Part shown: piece after piece, positions 7,525-16,392 of the stretch
Layout of the letters: the number at the start of each line of letters is the position of its first letter
How positions within the stretch are numbered: position 1 is the stretch's first letter
Source: Vibrio ostreicida
GTDB lineage: Bacteria > Pseudomonadota > Gammaproteobacteria > Enterobacterales > Vibrionaceae
DNA length: 64,000 nucleotides
Reading direction: 5' to 3'
NCBI RefSeq assembly: GCF_013074385.2
Contig: NZ_JABEYA020000010.1
Span: 1-64,000 of the forward strand
The notes under the pieces: model-generated
The model's database searches: none
What the model saw: only the letters and a program-made list of their open reading frames with translations
What the model was told of the DNA's origin: nothing
Position numbers and translations under genes: made by a program

Positions 7525-7881
7525 CTAAACTTGAACTTCTTTGATGACATCTGGAGTAATGCTATCTCGATAACTAAACCAAAGGTAGGTCACCACCAAA
7601 GAGAAAAATAGGTAAGAGAGCGCAAACACGAATGGTGAGGTGATGATGTCCTGAGCCATACCCCAACTCACGCCAACCACTGTAATCACCAGTTTGGACA
7701 GTAACCCGCAAATAAGCAACACCATCGCGAGTTCCGGAAACCGCGTCGTTCTAAACGCAAACCAATAGCAACTTCCCACCGCCAGTGCCGCAATCGACAA
7801 ACCCAGCATAAAGGAATGAAGGTGATCCGCAGATAGGACGCCTGCTGAAATTGACGCCATGATTATGAGAAATAGTTTCAT
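7525..7881 (-). CDS. small integral membrane protein, unknown function
   Basis: 118 residues, almost entirely made of four hydrophobic segments (about 3-20, 25-45, 50-70 and 82-103) with a short polar C-terminal tail DSITPDVIKEVQV. GAGG lies at the right distance ahead of ATG 7881, and a strong terminator follows the gene, so it is a monocistronic unit. No motif allows a function to be named. Confidence 0.75.
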   Translation of the reverse strand: MKLFLIIMASISAGVLSADHLHSFMLGLSIAALAVGSCYWFAFRTTRFPELAMVLLICGLLSKLVITVVGVSWGMAQDIITSPFVFALSYLFFSLVVTYLWFSYRDSITPDVIKEVQV

Positions 7882-8289
7882 CGTTGCCTCGCTTTAAAGA
7901 CGGAGAAAGCATCTTTTCATTTTTGCAAACTCATTTTGCAGGTATTTTCTACAATTTCTGGCGTATTTCAAGCAGTAAAAACGCCCAAATTGTTTAACAT
8001 TCACCCACCCAAATCTTCATGTAACAGAAAAGTTAATAAAGCCATTGGGCAGATAGCACGACTTTAGCGTACTTGGGGCCTAATCAGGCCAAAATTGCAC
8101 ATGAACTTACAATTCATTAACAATATTTACATTTTGACTCGATTGTTTTTTTGTGATCTAGCTCATTAATTAACCATCACGAGCCCCGCCAAACAGCAGA
8201 CAAAGCACACAACGACGGGTAAACGATGAAGCCAGTAAAAAGAGTGTGACTCTAGACACTGTCCCGTGGATTCTTTCTAGATTACACCG
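7882..8289. other. intergenic region with promoters of two divergent genes
   Basis: About 400 bases, AT-rich, between the small membrane protein (minus) and the amino-acid exporter (plus). Apart from a CRP-like site at 8152-8167, I see no further gene or repeat. Confidence 0.6.
8152..8167 (+). promoter_or_regulatory. CRP-like site
   Basis: TGTGATCTAGCTCATT matches the CRP consensus TGTGA-N6-TCACA in the left half and in three of five bases in the right half. It lies about 120 bases ahead of the exporter gene. Assigned by pattern only. Confidence 0.45.
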
Positions 8290-9501
8290 ATGACCTTTGT
8301 TACCTTTGCGGCCATTCAACACTTTCTGTCAGAAACCATGCCCTCAGAGTACAGAATCCGTAAAATCGTCGAAATCGGTGACACATTACATCGCAGTGGC
8401 TGCGCGCCCTACAGGTTAGAGAAATACACTCAGTTCTATGCCCGAAAACAAGGTGTAGAAGTCATGATTCAAGCCACACCGACGACAATCAACTATCAGT
8501 TTCCCAACGATAACAATGCCGTGGTGATGAAGCGCCACCAACCCGCGTCCATCAACCTCAGCCTGTTGGCCAACACCATTCTTCGAATTAATCAACCGAG
8601 CCAAGAGCCGGTTCCTTCGCCTATCCTTTATCCTAAATGGCTGGTTGCCTTGGCCAATATGACCATCCCTCCCGCCTATCTGATGCTGGTGGGCAGTACC
8701 CTAGAGGCGGTTTATCTCGCGATCTTACTGGGTCTTCTCGTGTGGGGCATGCAGCTCGTTTGCAAAGCCAGAAGGGCTATTGCAGTGGAGTTCATTGCAG
8801 CATTGATGACGGGGATTTTGGTCACCGGCTTTGCCAGTGTCAGCCCAGACATTCCCATATGGGCCTTGTGTATTGCCGCCATCGTTCTCTTTGTACCCGG
8901 ATTATCGATCGCGAACGCTTTCGAATGTCTCGCATTTAACGACCTTGTCTCTGGCACCAGTCTTTTAGGGCAGAGTTTCCTCACGTTAATCAAACTTTTT
9001 GTCGGTATTATGATGGGGTTGAGTATTGGAGAATCAATGTGGGGTAAAGCAGACACTGCCTTCTATATCAATGAGATTCCACCTTGGTTACACGTCGCCG
9101 GTTTGTTCTTACTTTCACTTTCTCTTGGGGTTATTTTTCGTGCCAGACCAAAGGATATTCTTCTGGGTTTGCCGGTGGCCGTGTTGGGAATGTGGGGGCC
9201 GTTCTACCTTGGTTTCGAAAGCGGTTGGGTGGTGGGCACTTGGCTAACAACAGTACTGATTACCTTATATGGCACTTGGATGGCGAAAAAAATGGCGTTA
9301 ACAGGGTCTATTTACATTGTTCAAGGCATTATTATTCTCGTCCCGGGCAGTCGTGTCTTGGTGAGCGCAGGTCAATCTGTCTTTGATCAAGCCATATTGC
9401 CGATTCCAAGCATCGGTCTATCTGCCCTCTTTATGTTTTCTGCTATCGTTGCAGGGCAAGTCACCGCTTACTCGATCTTCCCTCCCAAAATAGAACGTTA
9501 A
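8290..9501 (+). CDS. ThrE-family threonine/serine exporter
   Basis: 403 residues. The N-terminal soluble part (about 20-110) carries the DUF1212 pattern RIRKIVEIGDTLHRSGCAPY. It is followed by about ten membrane helices containing VPGLSIANAFECLAFNDLVS and the DUF3815-type second half. It thus fuses the two modules that in enterics are the separate YjjP and YjjB. The expected role is export of threonine, serine or small dicarboxylates from the cytoplasm. The ribosome site before ATG 8290 is weak, and ATG 8338 is a plausible alternative because conservation begins just after it. Confidence 0.85.
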   Translation: MTFVTFAAIQHFLSETMPSEYRIRKIVEIGDTLHRSGCAPYRLEKYTQFYARKQGVEVMIQATPTTINYQFPNDNNAVVMKRHQPASINLSLLANTILRINQPSQEPVPSPILYPKWLVALANMTIPPAYLMLVGSTLEAVYLAILLGLLVWGMQLVCKARRAIAVEFIAALMTGILVTGFASVSPDIPIWALCIAAIVLFVPGLSIANAFECLAFNDLVSGTSLLGQSFLTLIKLFVGIMMGLSIGESMWGKADTAFYINEIPPWLHVAGLFLLSLSLGVIFRARPKDILLGLPVAVLGMWGPFYLGFESGWVVGTWLTTVLITLYGTWMAKKMALTGSIYIVQGIIILVPGSRVLVSAGQSVFDQAILPIPSIGLSALFMFSAIVAGQVTAYSIFPPKIER

Positions 9502-9521
9502 CGCCGTGCGTGACCAAGGCT

Positions 9522-9567
9522 TAAAAAAGCCCTATTCAAAAGTGCTAGGCGGCTTTTGAATAGGGCT
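9522..9567 (-). terminator. hairpin terminator overlapping the end of arfA
   Basis: Arms AGCCCTATTCAAAAG (9528-9542) and CTTTTGAATAGGGCT (9553-9567) are perfect 15-base reverse complements, with a run of T on the minus strand after the stem. The arfA stop codon lies in the 10-base loop, so the 5' arm is coding sequence. Confidence 0.9.
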
Positions 9568-9745
9568 CTTTGCCCTTGTGCTTCATCTTGCGTGTAAAGC
9601 TCCCTTTACCTCGTTTCGCTTTTTCGACTCTGACTTTAAATAAAGTACTCGTCACAACCGCCTTCAAAGCGTTATCGTGAACGTCCCCTCTCCCAACCTC
9701 TAAACTCGCCGTGAGTGAGGGTTTATCGATGGATTTTTTACCCAT
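9545..9745 (-). CDS. arfA: alternative ribosome-rescue factor A
   Basis: 66 residues. The core DNALKAVVTSTLFKVRVEKA then KRGKGSFTRKMKHK is diagnostic of ArfA, which recruits release factor 2 to ribosomes stalled on mRNAs lacking a stop codon. AGGA precedes ATG 9745. The last codons lie in the 5' arm of a perfect hairpin, and the stop is in its loop. In E. coli, cleavage or termination in such a hairpin yields a stop-less mRNA whose product is degraded through tmRNA, so ArfA accumulates only when tmRNA fails. The same control is very likely here. Confidence 0.9.
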   Translation of the reverse strand: MGKKSIDKPSLTASLEVGRGDVHDNALKAVVTSTLFKVRVEKAKRGKGSFTRKMKHKGKEPYSKAA

Positions 9746-9944
9746 GAGTGTTTCCTAGTGTGTTGTTTAGAAAATAGTAGTAATGAACAGTAATGTGACC
9801 CAAAATCTGATTTCGAGCCAAGAATTCACCATTCAGACAAATGTTACACTCTGTATTTCATCATCAGTAATATTTCTGAAAGCCTACATAGCGCAAGTTT
9901 TTAGTGAAAATCGACAGTAATTGAAAAGTATAATATGAATTATA

Positions 9945-9972
9945 TTGACTTAGTGCCACTAATCTTTATCAT
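9945..9972 (+). promoter_or_regulatory. promoter of the cold-shock gene
   Basis: TTGACT (9945-9950), a 16-base spacer, then TATCAT (9967-9972). Transcription from here would start near 9979, giving a leader of about 145 bases. Confidence 0.5.
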
Positions 9973-9979
9973 TAAGGGC

Positions 9980-10123
9980 AGCTAGAAAACGGTACTTGTT
10001 TTTATTTCGCCGTTTCGTTGGATTTCTTGTATTTCTTCCGTAACGTCGTGCGCAATAGCAATCTCCTTTTCCACGCTATCGTTGCCGTCATGGCTTTTAC
10101 AAGATTTATCAAGGATATACATT
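9980..10123 (+). promoter_or_regulatory. long 5' leader of the cold-shock gene
   Basis: About 145 bases between the predicted start of transcription and the coding start contain no credible gene. They match the length of the structured, temperature-responsive leaders of cspA-type mRNAs. Structure was not computed. Confidence 0.45.
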
Positions 10124-10333
10124 ATGTCTAACACTGTTACTGGTACAGTTAAATGGTTCAACGAAACTAAAGGTTTCGGTTTCATCCAACAAGAAAACGG
10201 TCCTGACGTTTTCGCTCACTTCTCTGCAATCACTGGCGACGGTTTCCGTACTCTAGTTGAAGGTCAGAAAGTTGAGTTCACTGTATCTCAAGGCCAAAAA
10301 GGTCCTCAAGCAGAGAACATCAAGCTAGTTTAA
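10124..10333 (+). CDS. cold-shock protein, CspA family
   Basis: 69 residues from ATG 10124, with AAGGA ten bases upstream. A longer in-frame reading exists but lacks conservation. RNP1 (KGFGFIQQ) and RNP2 (VFAHFSAI) are intact, together with the [11 protein letters not shown] opening typical of CspA. It acts as a single-stranded nucleic-acid chaperone in the cytoplasm. A strong terminator follows the gene, and the long leader suggests cold regulation after transcription. Codon usage is highly biased, as in strongly expressed genes. Confidence 0.93.
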   Translation: MSNTVTGTVKWFNETKGFGFIQQENGPDVFAHFSAITGDGFRTLVEGQKVEFTVSQGQKGPQAENIKLV

Positions 10334-10358
10334 GTTTTTAAACTACAAAGATTTTCGT

Positions 10359-10387
10359 TAGCCAGCGTTTACGCTGGCTATTTTTTT
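10359..10387 (+). terminator. rho-independent terminator of the cold-shock gene
   Basis: TAGCCAGCG (10359-10367), loop TTTA, CGCTGGCTA (10372-10380), then seven T. Confidence 0.92.
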
Positions 10388-10444
10388 GCCTATTGTTTGT
10401 CACCAAGTTGGGAGCCACTTCCTCCAGCACGCCCCCATCTCAAT

Positions 10445-10705
10445 CTACTTAAGAGAATCGCCCTCAGGCAACGCGCTGCGCATCCATAAAGCCAGTCGTT
10501 TCTTTATATTAGAGCCGTCCAGTTTGTCCTCAGGAAGCGGCGTGATTTGATTAACCTCAACTAAAAACAAGTACACAGCTTTGATTTTTATCGGTTGAGA
10601 CGTACTCGGCAACTCAAATCCTTGCAACTTCGCCATCTTAAGGCCAACCTCTAACGCTTTTTTAACCAGCTTGTCTTCATTAAGGATCTTGGTGGTTTTC
10701 GACAT
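10445..10705 (-). CDS. DUF5062 family protein
   Basis: 86 residues. The pattern NEDKLVKKALEVGLKMAKLQG, then KAVYLFLVEVNQITPLP and KKRLALWMRSALP, is the DUF5062 family found in Vibrio and relatives. It is a soluble, probably all-helical small protein of unknown role. It faces the cold-shock gene convergently and shares the terminator region. Confidence 0.8.
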   Translation of the reverse strand: MSKTTKILNEDKLVKKALEVGLKMAKLQGFELPSTSQPIKIKAVYLFLVEVNQITPLPEDKLDGSNIKKRLALWMRSALPEGDSLK

Positions 10706-10833
10706 ATCCTTTACTTCCTCTGTATCGATTTTACTTCCAGTATATCAAACCCTTGCCCTGACATAATTACTTTGGTCTCAAATCGAAAAGTCTTCGTGAT
10801 AAAACTCGGCGATATCCGCCATAGAAGGAACCG

Positions 10834-10992
10834 TCAGCCGGACAATCGCAACGTCGTTAAGGAACCAAGAGACCAAAAAGACCGCCGTTGATCACTGATT
10901 TCTCGTCCTTCGGCAAAATAACGGTGTAAACCCGACAACTTCACAAGGAGTTGTACCCGATTGTTCAGGTCCTTGGTATGATAGCCGCCCAT
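10834..10992 (-). CDS. possible small protein, 52 residues
   Basis: ATG 10992 is preceded by AAAGG at a good spacing. The frame runs MGGYHTKDLNNRVQLLVKLS to a stop at 10834 and is rich in R, L and S with no membrane segment. A second frame downstream on the same strand ends in VPSMADIAEFYHEDFSI before a stop near 10777, so a frameshifted longer gene is possible. I do not recognise either frame. It otherwise fills an unexplained 380-base gap ahead of yaeQ. Confidence 0.35.
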   Translation of the reverse strand: MGGYHTKDLNNRVQLLVKLSGLHRYFAEGREISDQRRSFWSLGSLTTLRLSG

Positions 10993-11089
10993 TCAGCCTT
11001 TGACCGAGATAACGATTGTATCGGCAGAGAAAAACAATGAGGCGGCTATGTGTTAACCCGCCTCAAACCAATAGAAATACTGAGGATCC

Positions 11090-11629
11090 ATGGCTCTCAA
11101 ACCCACTATTTATAAGTTTCGTCTGTCACTGTCTGATACTAATCGTGATGTGTACGATACCCCACAGCTGACGATAGCACTGCATCCTTCCGAAACCACG
11201 GCAAGAATGATGGCTCGGGTACTGGCATATTGTGTCAACTACCATCCTGAGTTAACGTTTACTAAAGGCTTGTCTTCGATAGAGGAACCAGATCTTTGGC
11301 AAAAAGCGCTTGATGACACGATTATACACTGGATAGACGTAGGTGAACCTTCACTCGATCGTATCAAGAAATCGACACGATTGGCAAAACGTGTCGACGT
11401 CTTCACCTTCAACAGTAAATCAGACGTGTGGTGGGAACAAACCAAGAACAAAGTTCACCAATATGATGCTCATATCTACCGATTTAATCCAAGCCATATT
11501 GAGGCTCTATCAGACATCGTTGAGCGTGGAATGGAATTGTCGGTCATGATCACCGGAACCAGTCTATTTATTGATTGCGACAAAGGGTCTTTCGAAGTTC
11601 ACCTAGACACATTGCAATCCAATGACTGA
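11090..11629 (+). CDS. yaeQ: YaeQ family protein
   Basis: 179 residues. The opening KPTIYKFRLSLSDTNRDVYD with TARMMARVLAYC, EEPDLWQKAL and WIDVGEPS is the YaeQ family, whose fold resembles PD-(D/E)XK nucleases. The conserved E/D-x-K-like residues are present in EPDLWQK and VGEPSLDRIKKS. Its cellular role is not settled. It overlaps the next gene by eight bases, so the two are co-translated. Confidence 0.9.
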   Translation: MALKPTIYKFRLSLSDTNRDVYDTPQLTIALHPSETTARMMARVLAYCVNYHPELTFTKGLSSIEEPDLWQKALDDTIIHWIDVGEPSLDRIKKSTRLAKRVDVFTFNSKSDVWWEQTKNKVHQYDAHIYRFNPSHIEALSDIVERGMELSVMITGTSLFIDCDKGSFEVHLDTLQSND

Positions 11630-12164
11630 TATCCATCAGGCGTTTTCAGATATCAACATCGACTCTTTAGACGTCATTCATGACAAACCCCAATTGTGGC
11701 AACACATCCTGAATCAAAATGATGATCTTTATAAGAAAGTCAAACACAGTAAGCCAGATAAACGCCCAGAAACCATTCTTCTGGGAATACTGACCAAGGC
11801 GCATATCGAATGCGTGGCACAGATCGAAGCTCACCAGTCGTCTGTCATTGCCATGCGACAAGCCCTAAATGATAATCTTGGTCACGATCACACACAACGC
11901 TTTGACTATCAAGATGAGCACATGCTCACTCTAGTGACTCATCTCTGGCTGTATCTCCAGGGCTATCTGCGCATGGACTTCAGCCTAGCAAATGATCATG
12001 CTGAACACAGCGCTAGATGGCTCTGTCATCTTGGTCACCTCGACGACCAGTCGCTAAGAACGCAGTTCTTACGGAGTTATTACAAAGGCGACGAGAACGC
12101 GCCGCCTATCACTGGTTCAAACCCTGTTTTTCAATGGATAAAGCAGCGGTTTAAGCGTAAGTAA
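11622..12164 (+). CDS. conserved hypothetical protein downstream of yaeQ
   Basis: 180 residues, rich in H, D and Q, with no signal peptide or membrane helix. The middle part (ETILLGILTKAHIECVAQIE and HMLTLVTHLWLYLQGYLRMD) looks helical. It begins inside the yaeQ stop region, which implies translational coupling and a shared role. I recognise no family or catalytic motif. Confidence 0.65.
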   Translation: MTDIHQAFSDINIDSLDVIHDKPQLWQHILNQNDDLYKKVKHSKPDKRPETILLGILTKAHIECVAQIEAHQSSVIAMRQALNDNLGHDHTQRFDYQDEHMLTLVTHLWLYLQGYLRMDFSLANDHAEHSARWLCHLGHLDDQSLRTQFLRSYYKGDENAPPITGSNPVFQWIKQRFKRK

Positions 12165-12193
12165 GGCGACCTAAATGGAAGCCTTTACCTCGT

Positions 12194-13366
12194 TTATAAA
12201 TAGGCATGAGGCCCGAAAACCTCGTAGTGGATTCGTTCTCTCGACACCCCTTTATCTTCCAGTTGCTTGACGATACCGTCCATAAAAGCAACAGGGCCAC
12301 ACACATAAAAGTCGGCAAGGCCAAAAGGCAAATGGTCGTTGATAAGACTTAGCTCCATTTGCCCTGAAAAAGGCGCTTGCCCATTCAGATACCAAGTAAA
12401 TTGCTGCCATCCTTGTTGTTGAACAATGGCAGACGTTTCCTCACGGAAAGAATGCTGCTGATCACTGTTGCATGCATAGAGATACAACACGTCCTGCTTG
12501 TTTTCCTCAGCGAGCGTTTGCAACATCGACTGCATCGGAGTCGCGCCAACACCGGCTGAAATCAATACTGTAGGGGTCCCTTTCTCCTGATAGTAAAAAT
12601 CCCCAGCGGGCGCGTAGAGTTTAACCGTATCGCCTAAGTTGACACCATCATGGAGAAAGTTAGACACTTTCCCAAGGTGCTCTCCCAGCTCCCGTTTCAC
12701 TGAAATTCGATAGTTCTTACCGTTTGGTTTTTGAGAAAGAGAATATTGACGTATTTCATTGTGGCTATCATTCGAGGGCTTAACTTCCAAACCGATATAC
12801 TGTCCTGGCTGGAAATCCAACACATCACCGTCATCCACAGGTTTGAGGACAAAACTGGTCACAAACTGTGATTCCACTGTCTTATTTATGACCTCAAACG
12901 GACGAGCATTTTCCCATCCCCCTACCGCTTGCTTGCGCTGCAAATACAATTCGGCTTCTCGGTCAATAAACACCTTAGCCAAAAACAAATAAGCAGCCGT
13001 CCACGCTTGTTCTACTTCGGGTGTAAAGGCATCCGCAGCAAGTTCACGTAGCGTCTCAATTAAGTGATGGCCCACAATCTGGTAGTGATCGGCCTGAATG
13101 TTGAAACTGGTATGTTTGTGAGCAATACGCTCAACCGCGGATGTCAGAGCCTCTAGGTTTTCGATATTTTTTGCATAAGCGGCGATAGCTTCAAACAAGG
13201 CCACACCTTGACGTCCAGTTTTCTGGTGAGTCATATTGAAGATGTCTTTAAGCTCCGGATTATGCGTAAACAGCCGCTGATAAAAGTGATGAGTCAATGC
13301 TGGGCCGGCATTTTCAAGCAGTGGAATCGTGGTTTTTACGACAGCAACATGGTGGTCATTTAGCAT
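12194..13366 (-). CDS. hmp: flavohemoprotein, nitric oxide dioxygenase
   Basis: 390 residues. It has an N-terminal globin domain with Tyr29, Gln53 and the proximal His85, all at the positions of the E. coli protein. A ferredoxin-reductase-type FAD domain (GQYIGLEV, RQYSLS) and an NAD domain (GVGATPMQSML, YVCGPVAFM) follow. It oxidises nitric oxide to nitrate using O2 and NAD(P)H in the cytoplasm. TAGGAGA precedes ATG 13366. The divergent neighbour is norR, and the intergenic region shows a sigma54 promoter and NorR-type sites, so expression is NO-induced. Confidence 0.96.
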   Translation of the reverse strand: MLNDHHVAVVKTTIPLLENAGPALTHHFYQRLFTHNPELKDIFNMTHQKTGRQGVALFEAIAAYAKNIENLEALTSAVERIAHKHTSFNIQADHYQIVGHHLIETLRELAADAFTPEVEQAWTAAYLFLAKVFIDREAELYLQRKQAVGGWENARPFEVINKTVESQFVTSFVLKPVDDGDVLDFQPGQYIGLEVKPSNDSHNEIRQYSLSQKPNGKNYRISVKRELGEHLGKVSNFLHDGVNLGDTVKLYAPAGDFYYQEKGTPTVLISAGVGATPMQSMLQTLAEENKQDVLYLYACNSDQQHSFREETSAIVQQQGWQQFTWYLNGQAPFSGQMELSLINDHLPFGLADFYVCGPVAFMDGIVKQLEDKGVSRERIHYEVFGPHAYL

Positions 13367-13415
13367 GTTTCTTTTCTCCTAACGGATGATTTGGGTCTGT
13401 ATTTATCTTTATAAA

Positions 13416-13433
13416 GAGCACGATTGATGCCAA
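13416..13433 (-). promoter_or_regulatory. sigma54 promoter of hmp
   Basis: Read on the minus strand, TTGGCATCAATCGTGCTC has GG and GC ten bases apart, matching the -24/-12 elements TGGCAC-N5-TTGC. It lies about 50 bases ahead of the hmp start. Confidence 0.75.
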
Positions 13434-13486
13434 CTTCACAAACCGCCTAACTCACTGGAATTTCATCAATTAGCCCATCAAATTAA

Positions 13487-13521
13487 GTCATTTTAACCTA
13501 CTTAAAATGTGTTAAAATGAC
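13487..13521. promoter_or_regulatory. pair of NorR-type sites
   Basis: GTCATTTTAAC (13487-13497) and GTTAAAATGAC (13511-13521) each fit the NorR core GT-N7-AC and are exact reverse complements of each other. They lie upstream of the hmp sigma54 promoter and just ahead of norR, as expected for an enhancer-like activator site that may also control norR. Confidence 0.7.
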
Positions 13522-13606
13522 ACCATAATGAGTTTAATACACAAGTACCGCTGACTTTGTCATCGCTGTGATAGTCTCCCGTCTCCAAAAAACAGTTAGG
13601 TGTAGT

Positions 13607-15196
13607 ATGCAAGACATCTCCGTTTCCACTCTCATCGATATGACCATCGGTCTGGCCAGTGGCCACAATGAACATGAGCGATTCAACAAATTACTGGATG
13701 CTATCCGCAAGGCTATCCGATGTGACAGCGTTGCGCTGCTTTCCGTTCAGGGGGATACCTTAGTGCCTCTGGCAATTCAAGGCTTAACGAGAGACACGCT
13801 CGGGCGGCGCTTTAAAATCGACGAACATCCAAGGTTTAAAGCCATATGTGATGCCAAAGCCGTCGTGCGTTTCGATGCCGATAGCCCTTTACCTGACCCA
13901 TTTGATACTTTATTGGTCGACTATGAAGGTGACTTACCGATGCATGCCTGTATGGGTTTGCCCTTGATCTACGCCGATGCATTACTCGGGGTATTGGCGC
14001 TGGACAGTCTGACACCCAACGTGTTCGACAATATCCCAAAACGAAGTTTAGACGCCTTATCAGCGATCGTTGCCTCTACACTTAAGGTAACCATGACCGT
14101 TAATCAACTCGAACGACAAGCCAAACAGACTCAGCAAAAACTTGAAGAGCTGAACCAAGATGTCTGGGAGCGGGAAGGCGGTGAAATCATTGGTTCCAGC
14201 CCTAAAATGATCTCCCTTAAAGACGATATTAATGTGGTAGCGCCGTCTGACTTCAATATTTTGATTAACGGTGAAACGGGAGTGGGTAAAGAATTAGTCG
14301 CACGTAGTCTTCACCAACTCTCCAATCGCCGTAAACAGCCGTTGGTTTACGTTAACTGCGCTGCCATCCCAGAAAACTTGCTCGAAAGTGAACTGTTCGG
14401 CCACGTCAAAGGGGCGTTCACTGGCGCCGATAAATCTCGTTTGGGCAAATTCGCCCTCGCTGATGGTGGAACGCTATTCCTCGATGAAATTGGCGAACTG
14501 CCACTGGCTGCTCAAAGTAAGATTCTTCGCGCCTTGCAAAACAATGAAATTCAGCCCGTCGGACAAGACAGCGTTGAAGTCATCGATGTTCGAATACTGG
14601 CCGCCACCAATCGTGATTTACCGCAAGAAGTGGCCGAAGGTCGTTTCCGAGCCGATCTTTATCACCGCTTAAGCGTTTACCCGATCCCTGTCCCACCGCT
14701 TCGAGAGCGCCAAGGCGATGTGGTCCTACTGGCGGGATATTTTCTTGAGCAGGCGAGACGAAAATTAGGCCTAGTGCAAATAAAGTTGGCCTCCGATGCG
14801 CAAACTCTATTGACCCGCTATAACTGGCCGGGCAACGTACGAGAGCTGGAGCATGTCCTCAACCGAGCCGCGTTAAAAGCGAAAGCAAGAGGGGAACATG
14901 GTCAATGGGTGACCGTCTCCCCAAGCGATCTCGGCGAGCTTAACCCCGTGTCACTGCTTCATCCAGAGGAAGCCGCTGTGGGCACCTCTGAGAGGATGCC
15001 TATCGAATCGACCCAAGGAATAAGGGAAGCCACCAACGACTATCAGCGCCAGTTGATCACGCAAGCGCTTACCGAAGCCGAGTTTAACTGGGCACAGGCG
15101 GCAAGAAAGCTCAAAACGGACCGAGCTAACCTGACTAGGCTAGCAAAACGTTTGGGCATCACGGTCACTAAGCATCATAAGATAAGTTCTCATTGA
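13607..15196 (+). CDS. norR: nitric oxide-responsive sigma54 activator
   Basis: 529 residues from ATG 13607, which has AGGTG upstream. GTG 13568 would add 13 unconserved residues. An N-terminal GAF domain (about 10-165) contains LPDPFD in the region that binds the NO-sensing iron. The AAA+ domain has Walker A GETGVGKE (222-229), the sigma54-contacting GAFTGA loop (269-274) and Walker [13 protein letters not shown]-terminal Fis-type helix-turn-helix ([20 protein letters not shown]) binds DNA. NO on the GAF iron relieves repression of the ATPase. It is divergent from hmp, its likely target. Confidence 0.95.
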   Translation: MQDISVSTLIDMTIGLASGHNEHERFNKLLDAIRKAIRCDSVALLSVQGDTLVPLAIQGLTRDTLGRRFKIDEHPRFKAICDAKAVVRFDADSPLPDPFDTLLVDYEGDLPMHACMGLPLIYADALLGVLALDSLTPNVFDNIPKRSLDALSAIVASTLKVTMTVNQLERQAKQTQQKLEELNQDVWEREGGEIIGSSPKMISLKDDINVVAPSDFNILINGETGVGKELVARSLHQLSNRRKQPLVYVNCAAIPENLLESELFGHVKGAFTGADKSRLGKFALADGGTLFLDEIGELPLAAQSKILRALQNNEIQPVGQDSVEVIDVRILAATNRDLPQEVAEGRFRADLYHRLSVYPIPVPPLRERQGDVVLLAGYFLEQARRKLGLVQIKLASDAQTLLTRYNWPGNVRELEHVLNRAALKAKARGEHGQWVTVSPSDLGELNPVSLLHPEEAAVGTSERMPIESTQGIREATNDYQRQLITQALTEAEFNWAQAARKLKTDRANLTRLAKRLGITVTKHHKISSH

Positions 15197-15300
15197 TAAG
15201 TAACTTGGTTACAATGGCCGCGGTTCGAGAACCATTCGATCATCGGGGCTCTGCGCCCGTATAGATAGTCATCCATTCGTTGTATTTTGGAAGGAACATT

Positions 15301-15660
15301 ATGAAGTTTATCCGTTGGTTTTTAGGCCGCCTTATTTTGGTACTTAACGCTGTCTTTTCTCCCAAAGGTATCACCCGCTCTGAAGCTCTCCAGCAGTCGG
15401 CTAACAGCAAAGCCCAAACCATGGCCCTGTATCAATTTGATGCCTGCCCTTTTTGTGTCAAAGTAAGACGTGCAATGAAACGTCAATCGGTTAAGATTGA
15501 GTTAAGAGATGCCAAAAGTAATCCAACTCACCGCTCAGATCTCGAAGCTGGTGGTGGTAAAGTTAAGGTGCCTTGTTTAAGAATTGAAAAAGAAGGCCAA
15601 GTCGAGTGGATGTACGAATCTTCGGATATCGTAGCTTACTTGGAAAAGGAATTCGCTTAA
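15301..15660 (+). CDS. membrane-anchored glutaredoxin
   Basis: 119 residues from ATG 15301, with GGAAGGA upstream. Residues 1-20 are basic and then hydrophobic, acting as an uncleaved anchor or signal. The glutaredoxin domain has the dithiol active site CPFC in FDACPFCVKVRRAMK and the glutathione-site cis-proline in KVKVPCLRI. It probably reduces disulfides or glutathione adducts. It is followed closely by a HAD hydrolase and Kef-type genes, which together suggest glutathione or electrophile stress. Confidence 0.85.
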   Translation: MKFIRWFLGRLILVLNAVFSPKGITRSEALQQSANSKAQTMALYQFDACPFCVKVRRAMKRQSVKIELRDAKSNPTHRSDLEAGGGKVKVPCLRIEKEGQVEWMYESSDIVAYLEKEFA

Positions 15661-15681
15661 CACTCAAACGAAGGAAATACC

Positions 15682-16311
15682 ATGCCCGCTGTGCCATTAA
15701 ACACCTCCGACATCAAAGCGATTGTGTTTGATTTAGACAATACTCTGGTCAGTTGTAATATGGATTTCAAAGGATTACGTGAGCAAATTGGATGTCCGCT
15801 TAATGCCGATTTGCTCACCTACATTGATGAGCTTGATTGCCCAGAATCTGCGCAACGGGCTCATCGTATTATTCTTCAACATGAATTGGATGATGCTCGC
15901 CACTCAGAGCCGATGCCAGGTTGCCATAACCTATTGGAATTTATAAAAAGCCAAGCTTTTGAAACCGCGATTATTACCCGAAATTGCGCGCAAGCCGCTT
16001 TGCAAAAGACGCAATTCAACCAACTCAATATTTCACGATTAATCACCCGTGAACATTTTCCGCCTAAGCCCACCCCTGATTCCTTACTGGCGTTAGCCGA
16101 TGAGTGGGTACTTGCCCCACATCAGATACTCTATGTCGGGGATTATTTATACGACCTTCAAGCAGCCACCAATGCCGATATGCCTTGCTGTTTAGTCACC
16201 CACGGTCAACAACTGGATTTCGCTCACTGCGCTTCTTTGGTGGTAGAACAGTTGAGTGGCATTATCGAACATTTTGTCTCTCAACAGCAAAACACACCAC
16301 CGTTGGCCTAA
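15682..16311 (+). CDS. HAD-superfamily hydrolase
   Basis: 209 residues with motif I VFDLDNTLV (nucleophile and acid/base Asp), motif II TR in AIITRN, a lysine in PPKPTPD, and motif IV GDYLYDLQAA. The short cap near the N-terminus resembles phosphoglycolate-phosphatase-like enzymes. It is a cytoplasmic phosphatase of unknown substrate, 21 bases behind the glutaredoxin and probably in the same transcript. Confidence 0.85.
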   Translation: MPAVPLNTSDIKAIVFDLDNTLVSCNMDFKGLREQIGCPLNADLLTYIDELDCPESAQRAHRIILQHELDDARHSEPMPGCHNLLEFIKSQAFETAIITRNCAQAALQKTQFNQLNISRLITREHFPPKPTPDSLLALADEWVLAPHQILYVGDYLYDLQAATNADMPCCLVTHGQQLDFAHCASLVVEQLSGIIEHFVSQQQNTPPLA

Positions 16312-16392
16312 ACCGTGGCTCGTAAGGCCATGGTTAAACCTTGTCCTGTGTGCGAAAATAAATTGGGATAACAGAAACCTAAGTGCTCAGCC

